Below are positions 40,225 to 51,595 of a stretch of 64,000 bases of DNA, in pieces. Source of the DNA: Bugula neritina (Eukaryota; Bryozoa; Gymnolaemata; Cheilostomatida; Bugulidae); NCBI GenBank assembly GCA_964035545.1, contig OZ037773.1, positions 124,001 through 188,000 of the forward strand, read 5' to 3'. Under the pieces are notes generated by a model, which saw nothing but the letters and a program-made list of their open reading frames with translations, was not told the origin of the DNA and ran no database searches. The first letter of the stretch is position 1, and every line of letters begins with the position of its first letter. A program made the translations under genes and the position numbers.

Positions 40225-43032
40225 TTATGAGTCCTGTCTGTGAGCAGCATTTGATGTTATTTTCATATCACGTATTGTTCTGGGTAGGAAGCTGGCATGA
40301 AATAGTGAGGTGTTAGTTCTAAAAGTGGTGGGCATGCCATTTGACTGGGACCTGGTGGTAACTGATGTAGTGGGCTGATCGATGAGGTGTTCATACGACT
40401 TTGAGAGTGAAGGATGATATTCCTCTTTGGCCAGGATCCGCATCAAGAGACTAAATCGTAGGTCTTTGCGCCTGTTTTGCAGGGGGGTTAATCCAAGCCT
40501 AGATCTTGCCTCATCTGAGCCAACCCTGCCTTTAATACCTGCCACAAATCTCACAGCCTGCTCTTGCACTTGCTCAATATCTACTACAGCCTTCTTGGAG
40601 CTCGGGTCCCACACAGCAGCAGCATATTCTAGGTGAGGACGACACAGGGCTTTGTATGCTATTAACTTCGCCTTTTCTGGTGCCCAATACAGTGCCCTTT
40701 TAATCATCTCGAGTTGTCGTTTTGCTGTGAGTAATTTCTGCTGGATATGCATGTCGAACTTCAGGTCTGATTGTATTGTGACACCAAGATACAACGCGTG
40801 GTCAACAACTGCGAGAGTCTGGCCTCCAAGTGAATAGTTATGTGTGAATTTTTTGTTACTAAAGATGATGTTCTTGCTTTGTTTCACATTGAAAGACATA
40901 CCCATCCTACATGCCCAGGAGTCCAAAGAGTTCAGGTTGTGCTGAAAACGGGCTGTGTCCTGCTGGCTTGTGATGGTCTGGTACATTAAGGTGTCGTCTG
41001 CAAATAGGGCGACTGGGCAATCTACCTCGTTTGGAAGGTCATTGATAAATATCAGGAAAAGCACAGGCCCGAGAACTGATCCCTGAGGTACCCCTGACGA
41101 AACTGGGAGACTGCTTGACACCTTACCATTAAGTATCACCCGCTGGGACCTATCAGTAAGGAAGTTATGTATCCAGTGGAGTATATGTGTGTCAATTGTT
41201 CCGATCCTGGAGATTTTTTCCATTAGAAGTGCATGCGGCACCTTGTCAAAGGCTTTTGTGAAGTCAAGCACCGCAGCATGAGTGCTCAAGCCTTTATCTG
41301 CCACACTGAGAATATCATGCATGGTGGCACAGAGTTGTGTCTCACATGATAGCCCTTTTCTAAAGCCGTGCTGTCTGCTGTGGAGGAAACCATCTATTTT
41401 CTCTAGTAAAATACCAAGAACAATGTGCTCTAGTAGCTTACATGGAATGCTAGTTAGGGAGATTGGCCTATAGTTATTGGCAGAGCTCCTGTCACCACTC
41501 TTGAAGATAGGGGTGACATTGGCAGATTTCCAACTGTCAGGGAGTTCACCATGCTGTAGGGACTTGTTATAGATCTGGGTCAGGCATTCTGCAGTCAGAT
41601 GTGTATCAATTGTAAGGTCAGCTTTACGTAGTTGGTCTGGCCCTGGAGCTTTCCCATTTTTAAGGCCTGCCAGTAGCTTCTTCACTCCCTCGATTTCAAT
41701 ATGGGTGGTGGGTTCATTAGCATGTGTCTTTGGTAGCTTTTGAAGCTGGTGTCCACTGTTGAATTGCTTGTGAAAGTGGTTATTTAGGATATCTGCACAC
41801 TCCACGGCATCATCTGTGGACGAGTTGTTTGGCTTGGTTAGACGAATGAGCTGTTTACTAGTTCGCGTACCCTTTAGGTGTTTGTAAAATGGTCTGCAGT
41901 TGCCTTCAGCCAGAGGTTTGCATATGCGTGACTCCAAATATGCCTTCTTGTGCTGTCGCATATTTTTCTTTGCCTGCTTTCTGTACTGCGCATATAACTT
42001 ATGATCAAAAGGGTCACCTGTCTTTTTAAATCTGTTATATAGGGAACGCTGCTTTTTAACCATTTTCCGGCTATCCTGGTTAAACCACATTGGTTCAGCA
42101 TCGTTTGGTGATCTCCGAGTTTTCTTGGGAACATACTTATTAACTGCTTCCCGTAGACCTGCTGTGAAAAACTCCCACATTGCATTGACATCATCTAAAT
42201 CTGAGAGTTTATGTTTGATTTCCTGCAGAGTGTGCTGAAAGCTGCCAAGGTCAACCTCATTGTACGCTTTAAATGTGTATTTTGACCTGTTCTTGTTTGC
42301 ACGAGAGGAAATGTTGGCTGTCAAAATGAAGTGGTCACTTAGCCCAGGGCGAATAACATTGGCATCTACTACTTGGTTTGGTCTGTTGGAGCATATTAGG
42401 TCTAGAGTGTTACCATGTATATGGGTCGGCCCAGTAATAAGTTGGTCAAGGTTATGTTGTGCTAGTATTGACAAGAATTCCAAATTAGGTGTTTTGTTAT
42501 GAGACAGTGGTTTTACTCTGGGGCCAGTCCAGTCAATACCTGGCATGTTCATATCACCAATTAGTAGCAGGTGATCATTTGGATATTTTATTGTAACTTC
42601 CTCCAAGACTCCATGCAGTGGGCCAAGATCCCTGGCAGTTGGGGGTCTGTAGTAGCATCCTATAAGCAGGGACTGATAAATACGGATGAAGATGATCTCA
42701 ATGTTACTTGCATTGTTGCAAGAAACCTGTTCCACAGAAATCACATCATTGATGGCCAACAAAACCCCACCCCCATGTACATCTCGGTCTTTCCTAAAAA
42801 TGATTTTGTTTTGGTAATCAAAGATTTGATGGTCAAAGATTGTATGGTCCAGGTGAGTTTCAGTCAGACAGATGATGTCGTAATCATGGGTATCAGCAGA
42901 GAGCTCTTCAGTTTTACCTTTGGCTGACCTTATGTTCGTGGCAAATATTTTTAAACTGTCATTAAGTTGGAATTCTGTGGAGTTGGGCTGTGCTGGTTGT
43001 TTGAGTGGAGACCTATGCTCACTTCCCTCCAT
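40225..43032 (-). CDS. LINE ORF2: AP-like endonuclease and reverse transcriptase
   Basis: 935 residues, uninterrupted. N-terminal apurinic-like endonuclease (IFATNIRSAKGK, LTETHLD, GDMNMPGIDW, LSDH; residues about 25-240), a linker, then RT (KAPGPDQL, NYRPISLTS, AVLDFTKAFDKVPH, SGVPQGSVLGPVLF, catalytic box LFADDTLMY; about 450-720) and a C-terminal part LCRPHLEYAAAVWDP. It nicks target DNA and copies LINE RNA by target-primed reverse transcription. The start ATG overlaps the ORF1 end by 82 nt. All key residues that I can check are present, so the protein may be functional although ORF1 of this copy is broken. Confidence 0.92.
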   Translation of the reverse strand: MEGSEHRSPLKQPAQPNSTEFQLNDSLKIFATNIRSAKGKTEELSADTHDYDIICLTETHLDHTIFDHQIFDYQNKIIFRKDRDVHGGGVLLAINDVISVEQVSCNNASNIEIIFIRIYQSLLIGCYYRPPTARDLGPLHGVLEEVTIKYPNDHLLLIGDMNMPGIDWTGPRVKPLSHNKTPNLEFLSILAQHNLDQLITGPTHIHGNTLDLICSNRPNQVVDANVIRPGLSDHFILTANISSRANKNRSKYTFKAYNEVDLGSFQHTLQEIKHKLSDLDDVNAMWEFFTAGLREAVNKYVPKKTRRSPNDAEPMWFNQDSRKMVKKQRSLYNRFKKTGDPFDHKLYAQYRKQAKKNMRQHKKAYLESRICKPLAEGNCRPFYKHLKGTRTSKQLIRLTKPNNSSTDDAVECADILNNHFHKQFNSGHQLQKLPKTHANEPTTHIEIEGVKKLLAGLKNGKAPGPDQLRKADLTIDTHLTAECLTQIYNKSLQHGELPDSWKSANVTPIFKSGDRSSANNYRPISLTSIPCKLLEHIVLGILLEKIDGFLHSRQHGFRKGLSCETQLCATMHDILSVADKGLSTHAAVLDFTKAFDKVPHALLMEKISRIGTIDTHILHWIHNFLTDRSQRVILNGKVSSSLPVSSGVPQGSVLGPVLFLIFINDLPNEVDCPVALFADDTLMYQTITSQQDTARFQHNLNSLDSWACRMGMSFNVKQSKNIIFSNKKFTHNYSLGGQTLAVVDHALYLGVTIQSDLKFDMHIQQKLLTAKRQLEMIKRALYWAPEKAKLIAYKALCRPHLEYAAAVWDPSSKKAVVDIEQVQEQAVRFVAGIKGRVGSDEARSRLGLTPLQNRRKDLRFSLLMRILAKEEYHPSLSKSYEHLIDQPTTSVTTRSQSNGMPTTFRTNTSLFHASFLPRTIRDMKITSNAAHRQDS

Positions 43033-43608
43033 TCCCCCGAGACAGGATCTTTCTTTTGTATTTTCAGACTTCTTATCCTGTATTCTCCATCAGTATCAGG
43101 GCTATGCTTTAGATCTCTAATTCGCTGACGTAATGCATATTGTTCTTCTCTTTTTTCCTTACTTTCATCTGGCTTGACAAACACATTGAACGATCTTAGA
43201 GAGGCATTCGCTCTTTTAATGAATTCCCACTTACTTGCCTCGCTGGTAAATTCCACTTTGATAGGTCGGGGTCTGTTTGGATCTACAGGTCCACTTGTTC
43301 GAAGTCTTATAGCACTTTTTGGTTGCCGATCAGGTTGGGCATCGCTGTGTTGGAAGCAGTAGTTTTTCATTAGGTCTTTTACTTGATTCAGTGCAGTCAT
43401 TTCTTCTTTTTCCTCAATCCCATAGACAATAGCATTGTTTTTCCTTGCTTCGTGCTGATTTGTTTCGAGGTGTTTCTGGAGAATGGCCTGAGCACTCCTG
43501 TTAATCTCTTGTGTTTTTCGCATACCCTCATCATTGGTTTTAACAGCTTCTGCATACACAGTTGGTTTAAGGTCATACTTTTCATTTTCTGGCTCTTTGC
43601 CAGGTGCT
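42951..43608 (-). pseudogene. LINE ORF1, C-terminal portion
   Basis: Continues from the insertion at KEPENEKYDLKPTVYAEAVK into a region resembling an RRM-plus-C-terminal LINE ORF1 domain (NAIVYGIEEKEEMT...IKVEFTSEASKWEFIKRAN). It is expected to bind LINE RNA. It is separated from its N-terminal half by 2.5 kb. Confidence 0.75.
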
Positions 43609-46093
43609 TTATGTTCTATATGAACAATGTTCCACTGATAGCTCGAACAGGTTGAATGTCACAAGAACAAAAAAAATATGAAAAGATAAAGAAACTTATG
43701 TTCTCCAATATACTTTTTTATTTTTTTCAAAAGCCAATTCATGTTTAAGTTATAGCGTGTTGAAAAATATAGTCCCCCTTCCACATTCTTTTTAATTTAT
43801 ACGCTCCTGACTTGTTATTGTGTCTCAATATGCCTTGTATTTGAGTGCTCGTTAGTCTCGCTTCACTAACTTTGCCTATACTTCACAAGTGCCAGTGCTG
43901 CTGGCTCAAAAGCTAAATGTTATAAACTGTCAGCTAAAACCCAATCTTGTATTCCTAGGTTGGTTGGCCTAAATAAAACGATAATCAAATCATGATTTCA
44001 TGTTTTAAAAATTTACTCTATTCTAACCTGCTGCCTAGCTAGTTCTATTTTTGATGTATAATTACAGAATTTGTGAAACATTTTTTCGGCAACCATCCTA
44101 GTTATAAAATGCAGTAATGGTACTTATAATATTATATTATTATCATTATAATATATTATATTATAGTATTATGTGTGTTTTTATTATACTGCATAATATA
44201 TATTTTATTATTGTTGTTGTGCAAACAAGTGCAATTAACCTAGTTTTCAAAATTTACCTCTAAATTATCAGAATATCAGTTTAGATATTTTCATGCTTTG
44301 TTAGGTAAACCTAAAAAAAGAGGCTGTATTCCCAAAGTAAAGGGTGTTGAACTATGAACTATATTAGATTAGCCACATTTGCTACCAAGTGCATCAGTAT
44401 AATATTATATGAATAGCTCTGATGCTTTGTCTCCGGTGGCTGGCTGCGATATGATAACTTGGCCAACTTCCAAGAGTTTAAAATTGGCGCAATTATTCAA
44501 GAGGTTACATACTGCACAGAGCTAGCAGTGATAGTAACCTTGCTATTGACAGTACTTATTACAACTGCCAGCATATAAGCTGCATTGTAGAATGCCGTTG
44601 GGGTAGGCTAGTGAAATTAAATTCTGCTCTCTAATATACCTTAGACACAATGCAGCAACATAATTTTTAGTTTCAAATTACATTGCCACCCTTACATGAG
44701 CTGTGGGCTTCATAAAGATTCATATGATTAGAGATTTATGCTATAGGCCCTACCTGTGCTAGTGCATGATGAAAATAACACACCATTGTCAAAGTTAACT
44801 TCAAGTATGTTGTTTTCCAGAAACTCAGTATTGTTGATTTATCTCTCGCATACAAATACTCATGTAATACCATACAGTTTAAGTTTTATTTTAGAGCACA
44901 TCGGCAAACTCTACAATAAGACCTTGCTTTATTAGTCTATTTCAGACCTGTTTTTGTAGCTAGTAATACGCAAGCTACTTATTTTTAAACTGTTGGGTTA
45001 TTTGTTCAAAACCATTAGCTTTGCTAGTAACCAGAGGCTATTGCAACAGTTCACTGCTAATCAACATGAATTGACAGCCTAATAATTATAACCCATTTGC
45101 GCGCGAAATATTTATGTACTCATAGTTACTCATATAGTTGGCAATTTATTAACGATGACTGCGTGGTCCAGAGGTTATAGGCGGCGGCGAGAAGTTGGTT
45201 GGTCATGGTTCAATCCCAGTATGTTGCAATTTTTTTTGTCAACTTATGCAAATCCTATGCATGTATAATAAATATGGCTATAATTTTAAAGGTTTTTTAA
45301 CTTTTGTTCAACAGTAAGACAACATACATGCATAATACTTAGCTACTGAACACTGGGCTAAACTTTAAATTGATCTTATAGAATACAATGTACTTGAAAT
45401 AATCATATGTGAATTAGAGAAACTGGAAGTACACCTGCTGCAATATAGACAGACCTTTACTGACAAGACTGCAAAGTGAAGTGATTTAGCTGAAATTAAC
45501 TCTGCCAAACAAACAAAGAATTATGTTGTGCTGAGGCATTGTCAATAGATTGTAACATAATGAGATGATTCAGCTAAGTGCTAATGTAAAACAGGGAACA
45601 TTATATTGGCAGAAATCCAATAGATTGCCAATTTGTGCGAGAGGGTACTATATGTTATTGTGATAGCGCGCAGAGCAGCAAACGTACTAGGGATGTTATA
45701 ATTAGTCACAGGAGCGTAGCTAGAACCACCATATGAAGAATTTAGAAAATTGCAGTGAAACTTGCATAATGGTGTATGTTTTTACCAAATTGTGAAGAGC
45801 ATAAACAGAATTTTAAAAAACAAAGAAAGTATATTAGAGAAAACATATCAAGGAATGTCAAGTTTAACTTTTAGACTTTATAAAATAAATCCCCTGTGCT
45901 ACAGCAGTGGAACATGGAGGGTGTAAAATTTTACTTATTATGCAACAACTTTCTCAGAAAATTTTTTATTGAAAAATTAAAAAAGTATATGAAAGAGGAA
46001 TGCAAGAGCTATCTTTTCATGTAAAATTTATTAATGTGAGACAAAAACTGTTCGAGCTATCCCCTGGAAACCATTTATATATAACATAAAGCA
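43608..46093. mobile_element. 2.5 kb insertion with inverted ends, inside LINE ORF1
   Basis: The ends GCTTTATGTTCTATATGAAC and, at the other side, its imperfect complement (GTTATATATAAATGG region) are inverted for about 45 bp, both containing TAGCTCGAACAG. The interior is A+T-rich with no transposase frame. The target duplication is unclear. It reads as a non-autonomous DNA transposon. Confidence 0.65.
45158..45240 (+). ncRNA. tRNA-like sequence with pol III boxes and terminator
   Basis: TGGTCCAGAGG resembles an A box and GGTTCAATCCC a B box, with a run of eight T 16 nt later. The T-arm and acceptor stem do not pair well. Probably a SINE or tRNA relic. Confidence 0.45.
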
Positions 46094-46561
46094 GTGCTTG
46101 AATCTGGAAAGTAATGACCTTAAACTAACTGTGTAAGACTTTTCTAACTTTTCCATCCTCATCTCAAGGCTATTATTGGCGGTAGTCATGTTTTTGATCA
46201 GACTTTCAATATTTGACAACTTCTCTGATGCGGCTGTGTTAACAGCAATCACTGCTAGACTCCCTAAAGAAGCATCCTCATTTCCTATGGAAGCTGATTC
46301 AATTTGGGGACAGCATGTGTTACAAAACCATTAATTGATACCTTTTTTGTCGTTTTTGTCAAGAAAGCTTACATCAGCATTCTGAAGATCTTGACACATT
46401 CCATGGTACCATTCATGACAGAGGTCACAGTTCACCCATCTAGTATTTATTTTGTGCTGCTTTCCCTTTGAGTTCCTACCACTCATGTAGCAATCAGCCT
46501 CCTTGCAGGTCTTACAAGGCGTTTCAGCTGGCTTGTCAGTCTCATCATCAAGAGCAGGCAT
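46094..46561 (-). pseudogene. LINE ORF1, N-terminal portion (PHD finger and coiled coil)
   Basis: From MPALDDETDKPAE: zinc-binding PHD-type pattern CKTC...CYMS, WVNCDLCHEWYHGMC, then a TAA immediately before WFCNTCC, the last Cys pair. The same frame continues to ASEKLSNIESLIKNMT...LEMRMEKLEKS, a coiled coil for trimerisation. One nonsense codon and the insertion break the protein. Confidence 0.75.
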
Positions 46562-46579
46562 GCTTTTTCTTTTTTGCAA

Positions 46580-47221
46580 TCCAAGTTTGAATTTATGCTG
46601 TGCTTATAATAGCATTAGCCCACACCCAAGGAGGCAAAGAAAGCGTGGCTTTTATGCAACTACAGTAAGGTTTGCTAGTCGTATCGTGTGAATGTTACCG
46701 TGCGCTATTAACACATTCTAGAACTATTCACTCTTAAAATCTATTACAAGATAGTCTATTTATTTTCCTTTTGGCCTATCAATGTGCATCTGATATCCAT
46801 AAATTTCCACACCACGCTTTTATATATTGCTAGGCGTTCACTTTAATTTGTCTTTAGTCACAAAGTTTTGCCTAATTACAGTTGTAATTTGCCATAGAAA
46901 TCATTTTATTATGGCCTATAAAAGATATACAGGTATTGTATAGATTCTATTTCTTTATCTATATAAAAAGTTTTTAGGGAGTCATTAGCTCTTGTATAAT
47001 CTATTAGACTGATTTAGCGATTTTGAGGGATCGCATTTTAGCTGCATTATTTACTGACCAATCTTCGCTGAAAAAGCCGATATTTAGCGTGAAAATATTA
47101 TTATTATGTGGAAAAGATATGGGATAGCTCGTTTTAGCTGCAACTAGTACTATCCTGACGCGCTAGGAAGTAAATACGGGCATTAAACAAATCTACTGCC
47201 TGGCTATCTGCTTATGATGGG
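46580..47221. other. Unassigned interval
   Basis: Upstream of LINE ORF1. It may hold the LINE 5' UTR on the minus strand; no promoter or gene is recognised. Confidence 0.4.
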
Positions 47222-48039
47222 CGTTAGTGACTATATTTTAATTTTGTTGTCGATTGGTGTGTTGCACTAGTATAGTAGTACGTAGAAGCTGTCATAAAAT
47301 ATGTAAACGTATACAAATTTATTACTAATTTAAATTTGAATATGGGTTTAAATTAAAATATTTTCATCAAATTCAATTTCAAGGACAAATGACATTTTCA
47401 TTTTGATTTAAATTTAATAATAATATTAATTGATTTTCATTTTCTTTTTGAATTTGACATTTAAATTTCAGTCATTATCACATTGAAGTTGATATTTATA
47501 TTTATTATCCATCACGATTTTAATTATCATTATGATTATCATTTGTGATTTGTCTGATTTGAATAGTAATGAATCATAATATAAATAACTGATTACAATT
47601 ACTCATTATGATTACTGATCAAACAGCAAATGCTGTAAGTGTAACAAGTACTACTACAAGTGCTAACCCTGGTCTAATAGTAATACAAGATGTCACTAGA
47701 GGCTTTCCTCGCTATAGGCGTTTCAGTTGCTGCGGAAGTCCTACCTCAACGGCTCAACTGAGATAATAATAAGCTGTAGTAATGATCATGATGCTATATT
47801 TTTTGTTATCATTGTGATTAACTAAGTGATTATCATTAATGACCATGATTAAAATATTCATTGTGATAATAATATTGATTGTGATAATTATAATAAACAC
47901 AATCACAATTCCAGTGATAGTGCTAATAGTTGTTGACTTATACTTCTAGTTATTCATATTGATATTCAATTTCATATTCCTATCGAAATTACAAACCTCT
48001 GTACAAGCTATGTGAAGTAAAGATGAATTAGGTAGACTC

Positions 48040-48590
48040 AGCGACATACTTTGGAATTGTAGCGCAGTCAAACCTTAAATTTTATCAGTATATTACACTT
48101 AAAAAGGATAAGGCCTCAAAAATTCTGGAAGCAATTAAACATGTTCTACATGATGCCCCAGAGAAGGTAAGCTACTGGCCTACACTAGTCTGTGCCGTCC
48201 CATTTTCAAGTACGTAGATACCGCATGATATCCAACAGTAGCTAAAGATATTGAGTTCATGGAAATGTTACAGCACAAGGCAGTGAGCTTTATTGCTGGA
48301 TTAAAGGGACGAGAAAGTGTCACCGAGGCATGTTCTTAGCTTGGCCTTCAGTCTCTCAAACAGAAACGCTGGACTCACCGACTGAATCTCCTCTTGAAAA
48401 TACTGCTAGAAGAAGAACAACACTCAATATTGGCAATGGCATACAATGAAATCACAAGAGATCGCCATAGTATGACAACCACTAGGTCAGCTGCCCGCGG
48501 TGAACTAACATTCATTTATGCAAACTCACAAGTATACCATGGTAGCTTCTTACCAAGAATCATTAGAGACACCAGAGGGTCCATATAAAA
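48040..48590 (+). pseudogene. LINE ORF2 C-terminal relic
   Basis: Conceptual reading YFGIVAQSNLKF...ASKILEAIKH...LQHKAVSFIAGLKGRESV...LGLQSLKQKRWTHRLNLLLKILLEEEQHSI matches the end of the LINE ORF2 at 40225 with stops and shifts. An older copy of a related LINE in the opposite orientation. Confidence 0.75.
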
Positions 48591-50349
48591 GAATTTACAC
48601 AATTACCAACAATTAGCCCACACTGTAAAACAAATGAGGCGCTTTTATAATCTGTATTGTTTCCAAGTGTTTTATGTCATTAAAGGTATTCAAAGGTAAT
48701 AAAAAAAATGGTAAGGCAATTAAACTTCCAAGTTTCAATAGTAAACTTAATTTTTGGTTTAGTATGAGTATCAATATCATCAATTTAATTATTCAATATG
48801 AATTTAAATATTAATATACTAATAAATAGGAACATCATGATCATAATCATCATCATGGTCAACTTATTCACTTCCAGCTATTAATGATAATTTGGTGCAA
48901 GTCATTTCTTACACAAGTCGTTTACTACCCACTTTTTGATTTGCAGGTCGTTTCATTCAGCTACACATCAATATAACATTAAATCAACTAAAATACATAT
49001 TTTTCGCATTTGTTTTGTTATTTAGATTTGGGGTACAGGGTTTGAAGTTTGGGGTTCATTTATTATTCACTTTGTGTACAGCAGTTTGTGTACAAAACAG
49101 CCATTTTGTATATGACAGTAACCCATACAATAATTGTGATATAATAATATTAATAGTATAAATATTTATATTTAATAATAATACAGTTATACTAGTAGTA
49201 GGTCTAATTGTTACACTAATAGTAATGATCATACTATTAGCAATAGTAATACTAATGCTTAGTTATGCTTATACATATGTTATAGTTTTTACTCATTTAC
49301 CGAATACAATTTTTATTGAGCTATAACATAAGTATTTAAAGTCTCACAAAGTATTGCTGATAAAGTAGCTAATAATAGTAGTTTAATAATAATCACTCTT
49401 GCAGTTACAACTGATGATCATCCTTGTGCTCAAACTGACACATTAAAATTACATTTAGTTTTACTGGTGTCATGGCTCACCATGTCATACTATTGATCAT
49501 TTATTTTCATGGTTATGAACTTGAAACCCTTTATCAGTAATGACTATGAGTAAGAGTCATACTAATAGTCTAATACCATATTTTTTACCATTAGTAATAT
49601 TGTTATACTAATACTAATAGTAATATTAGAAGATCAATTTTAAGCTCTTGATTTCACTTTGTGTTCATTTTCAGGGAATACTTAAACCAATTGATGAGAA
49701 TAATTTTGATTAAATGCACAAAATCAATGAATGTAATTTACATTGACTGAAATATTGAGTTTTACTTAGTCTTACCCTTGCTTGTAGTTATAATAGCCTG
49801 TATTAGTAATAATATTGTAATGGAGCTTATACTGAAAGTAGTATCAATTTTAATGTATGAATACTATTTTTTCAAGGAATAGCTTAGAAGGCACCAATGG
49901 CAGAACTCAATAGCTAAAACTTAACACTAAGTTGGTTCTTGAAATAAAATAGATGATTGACAAGAATCTAATTACTTGACTTCCTGAAAATTGACTCGAA
50001 CTGTAAGTATTTGTTGCTTTCCTAGTATTTCATGTGTTATAATAGCTGTTGATATATGCTGGATTATTTTGGTCTGTAGTTGACACTGAGTTTATGTACC
50101 CATTACTTTATTATGCTGGAGGGTCTAAATCACTTTTGAATTATGATAAAACTTTTTTGTTTGACTTATTTAGGATATTTGTGTAGTGAGATACATTACA
50201 TAATATTATATTACATTTAACTTTCTAATTGTATTCAGCAAATCTATTTTTGTATATAAAGATAAATTTTAAAATAGGTAAAATTAAATCTATTTAATCC
50301 AACTGTGCAATCCATTTAATGAAACACTACTTTCTGCTAGTTGTATATA

Positions 50350-51248
50350 TGAGGGCAATTCAAAAAGTAAAGATAATTTTGCCGTAAGTCAAGTTGTAAT
50401 CGAATTAGGGACTTGATTTTTTTCAGCATAATTTCTTGGCAAGCGAATACCTTTCTGTCATTTTGGTACTATCGTTTTTATTCCCTCAGCATAAGATTCG
50501 GTAGATTGACTCAGTAAAATTTGCTCGAAGTAGTTCGGACCTTGTCATGAGTCTCTTTGTAAATGAATGGTTTCGGTGTGAAACTTGGAGCACCAAAAAA
50601 ATGGTACTTACAAGGTGAAGGACTAAGATCCTCCAATAGTTAGGGACCTAGTTGATGTTCTCAATGGTTTGAATGGCAGATTATGGCCTTCCAGTGTCTT
50701 TGTGGATATTACACTGTAATTACATGCCTATTCTCTTCTACTTACTCTCTTTCTAAACTTAGATGTAATACACTGTTTATTAAATTAGCAAAGTTGTCGT
50801 TCTATGCTGTTATTTTCCTGAATGCCTGCCAAAAGTCTCTGAAGTCTCCAAATTGGTTGGTCTAGCCGCCTCTTCTGCTATTGGCCTACCTGACTCAGGT
50901 TCACTCTCCAAAGACGTTGTTCAATCCTTAAAACTGTTAGCCCATTTAAAAACTTGGTTTTGGTTTAAACAGCTGTCACCATATTAAGCTGTCATTCCCC
51001 TATAAATTTCATTTGGTCTGACGCCCTCATTTGACAAAAACTTTAATATAGCTCTCTGTTCAATGTGAGCGAATTTTTAGTGAGGCTGCCCTCATTAATT
51101 ATACACTCTTAAATAAAAAGTATTTCCTCAAAACTGTTGAAATGATTACTATGTAAAGACAACTTTTGAAACAACATAATATTGAAAACGAATTACAATT
51201 ATACTCTGTTTTATAAAGAAATTATCTTTACTTTTCAAATCGCCCTCA
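50350..51248. mobile_element. Degraded mariner-like element, copy 2
   Basis: Same ends and TA flanks as 19439-20235, about 100 bp longer inside. A 60-codon open frame (50683-50865) is a remnant without recognisable catalytic motif. Confidence 0.75.
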
Positions 51249-51595
51249 TAATTCTTTAAGTAAGCATTATGTGTGTATGTTGCCTAGGTAAAATACTTGC
51301 CTATTCAAGTATTTTTGAGTCATTGGTTTTAATTATCTAAAACTTGCTTAGTCTGTGACTTGGTTTGCTTTGGCTTGCTGTTACCTCAACAGACTTTGGT
51401 CACACTGCTTTCTGTTGTACACACCAATTCATCAGCACTCATTTGGTAAGCAACTTCATACAATATAATAGTAACACTAGCTTTTAGAAATTTCTCTCCT
51501 TTTACCATTAATTTCTTCCATTTTTAAAAATTTTTTCCTGACAGGTATATTTTAGTCTATGAGCTGTCTACTATAATTTTTTTAATTTTAGGAAA

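Larger units (their letters stand above)
40063..46561 (-). mobile_element. Near full-length CR1/L2-like LINE, interrupted in ORF1
   Basis: Minus-strand order: ORF1 with PHD finger, coiled coil, [2.5 kb insertion], RNA-binding-type C-terminal part, then ORF2 with endonuclease and RT, then a 3' end of three CTTACTTGA repeats (plus-strand reading, 40063-40089). Short 3' tandem repeats instead of poly(A) are typical of CR1/L2-type LINEs. The 5' end beyond 46561 is not defined. Confidence 0.85.

Noticed and set aside
45158-45240. Functional tRNA gene
   Set aside because: Internal boxes are present, but the acceptor and T-arm pairing are poor; kept only as a tRNA-like relic.
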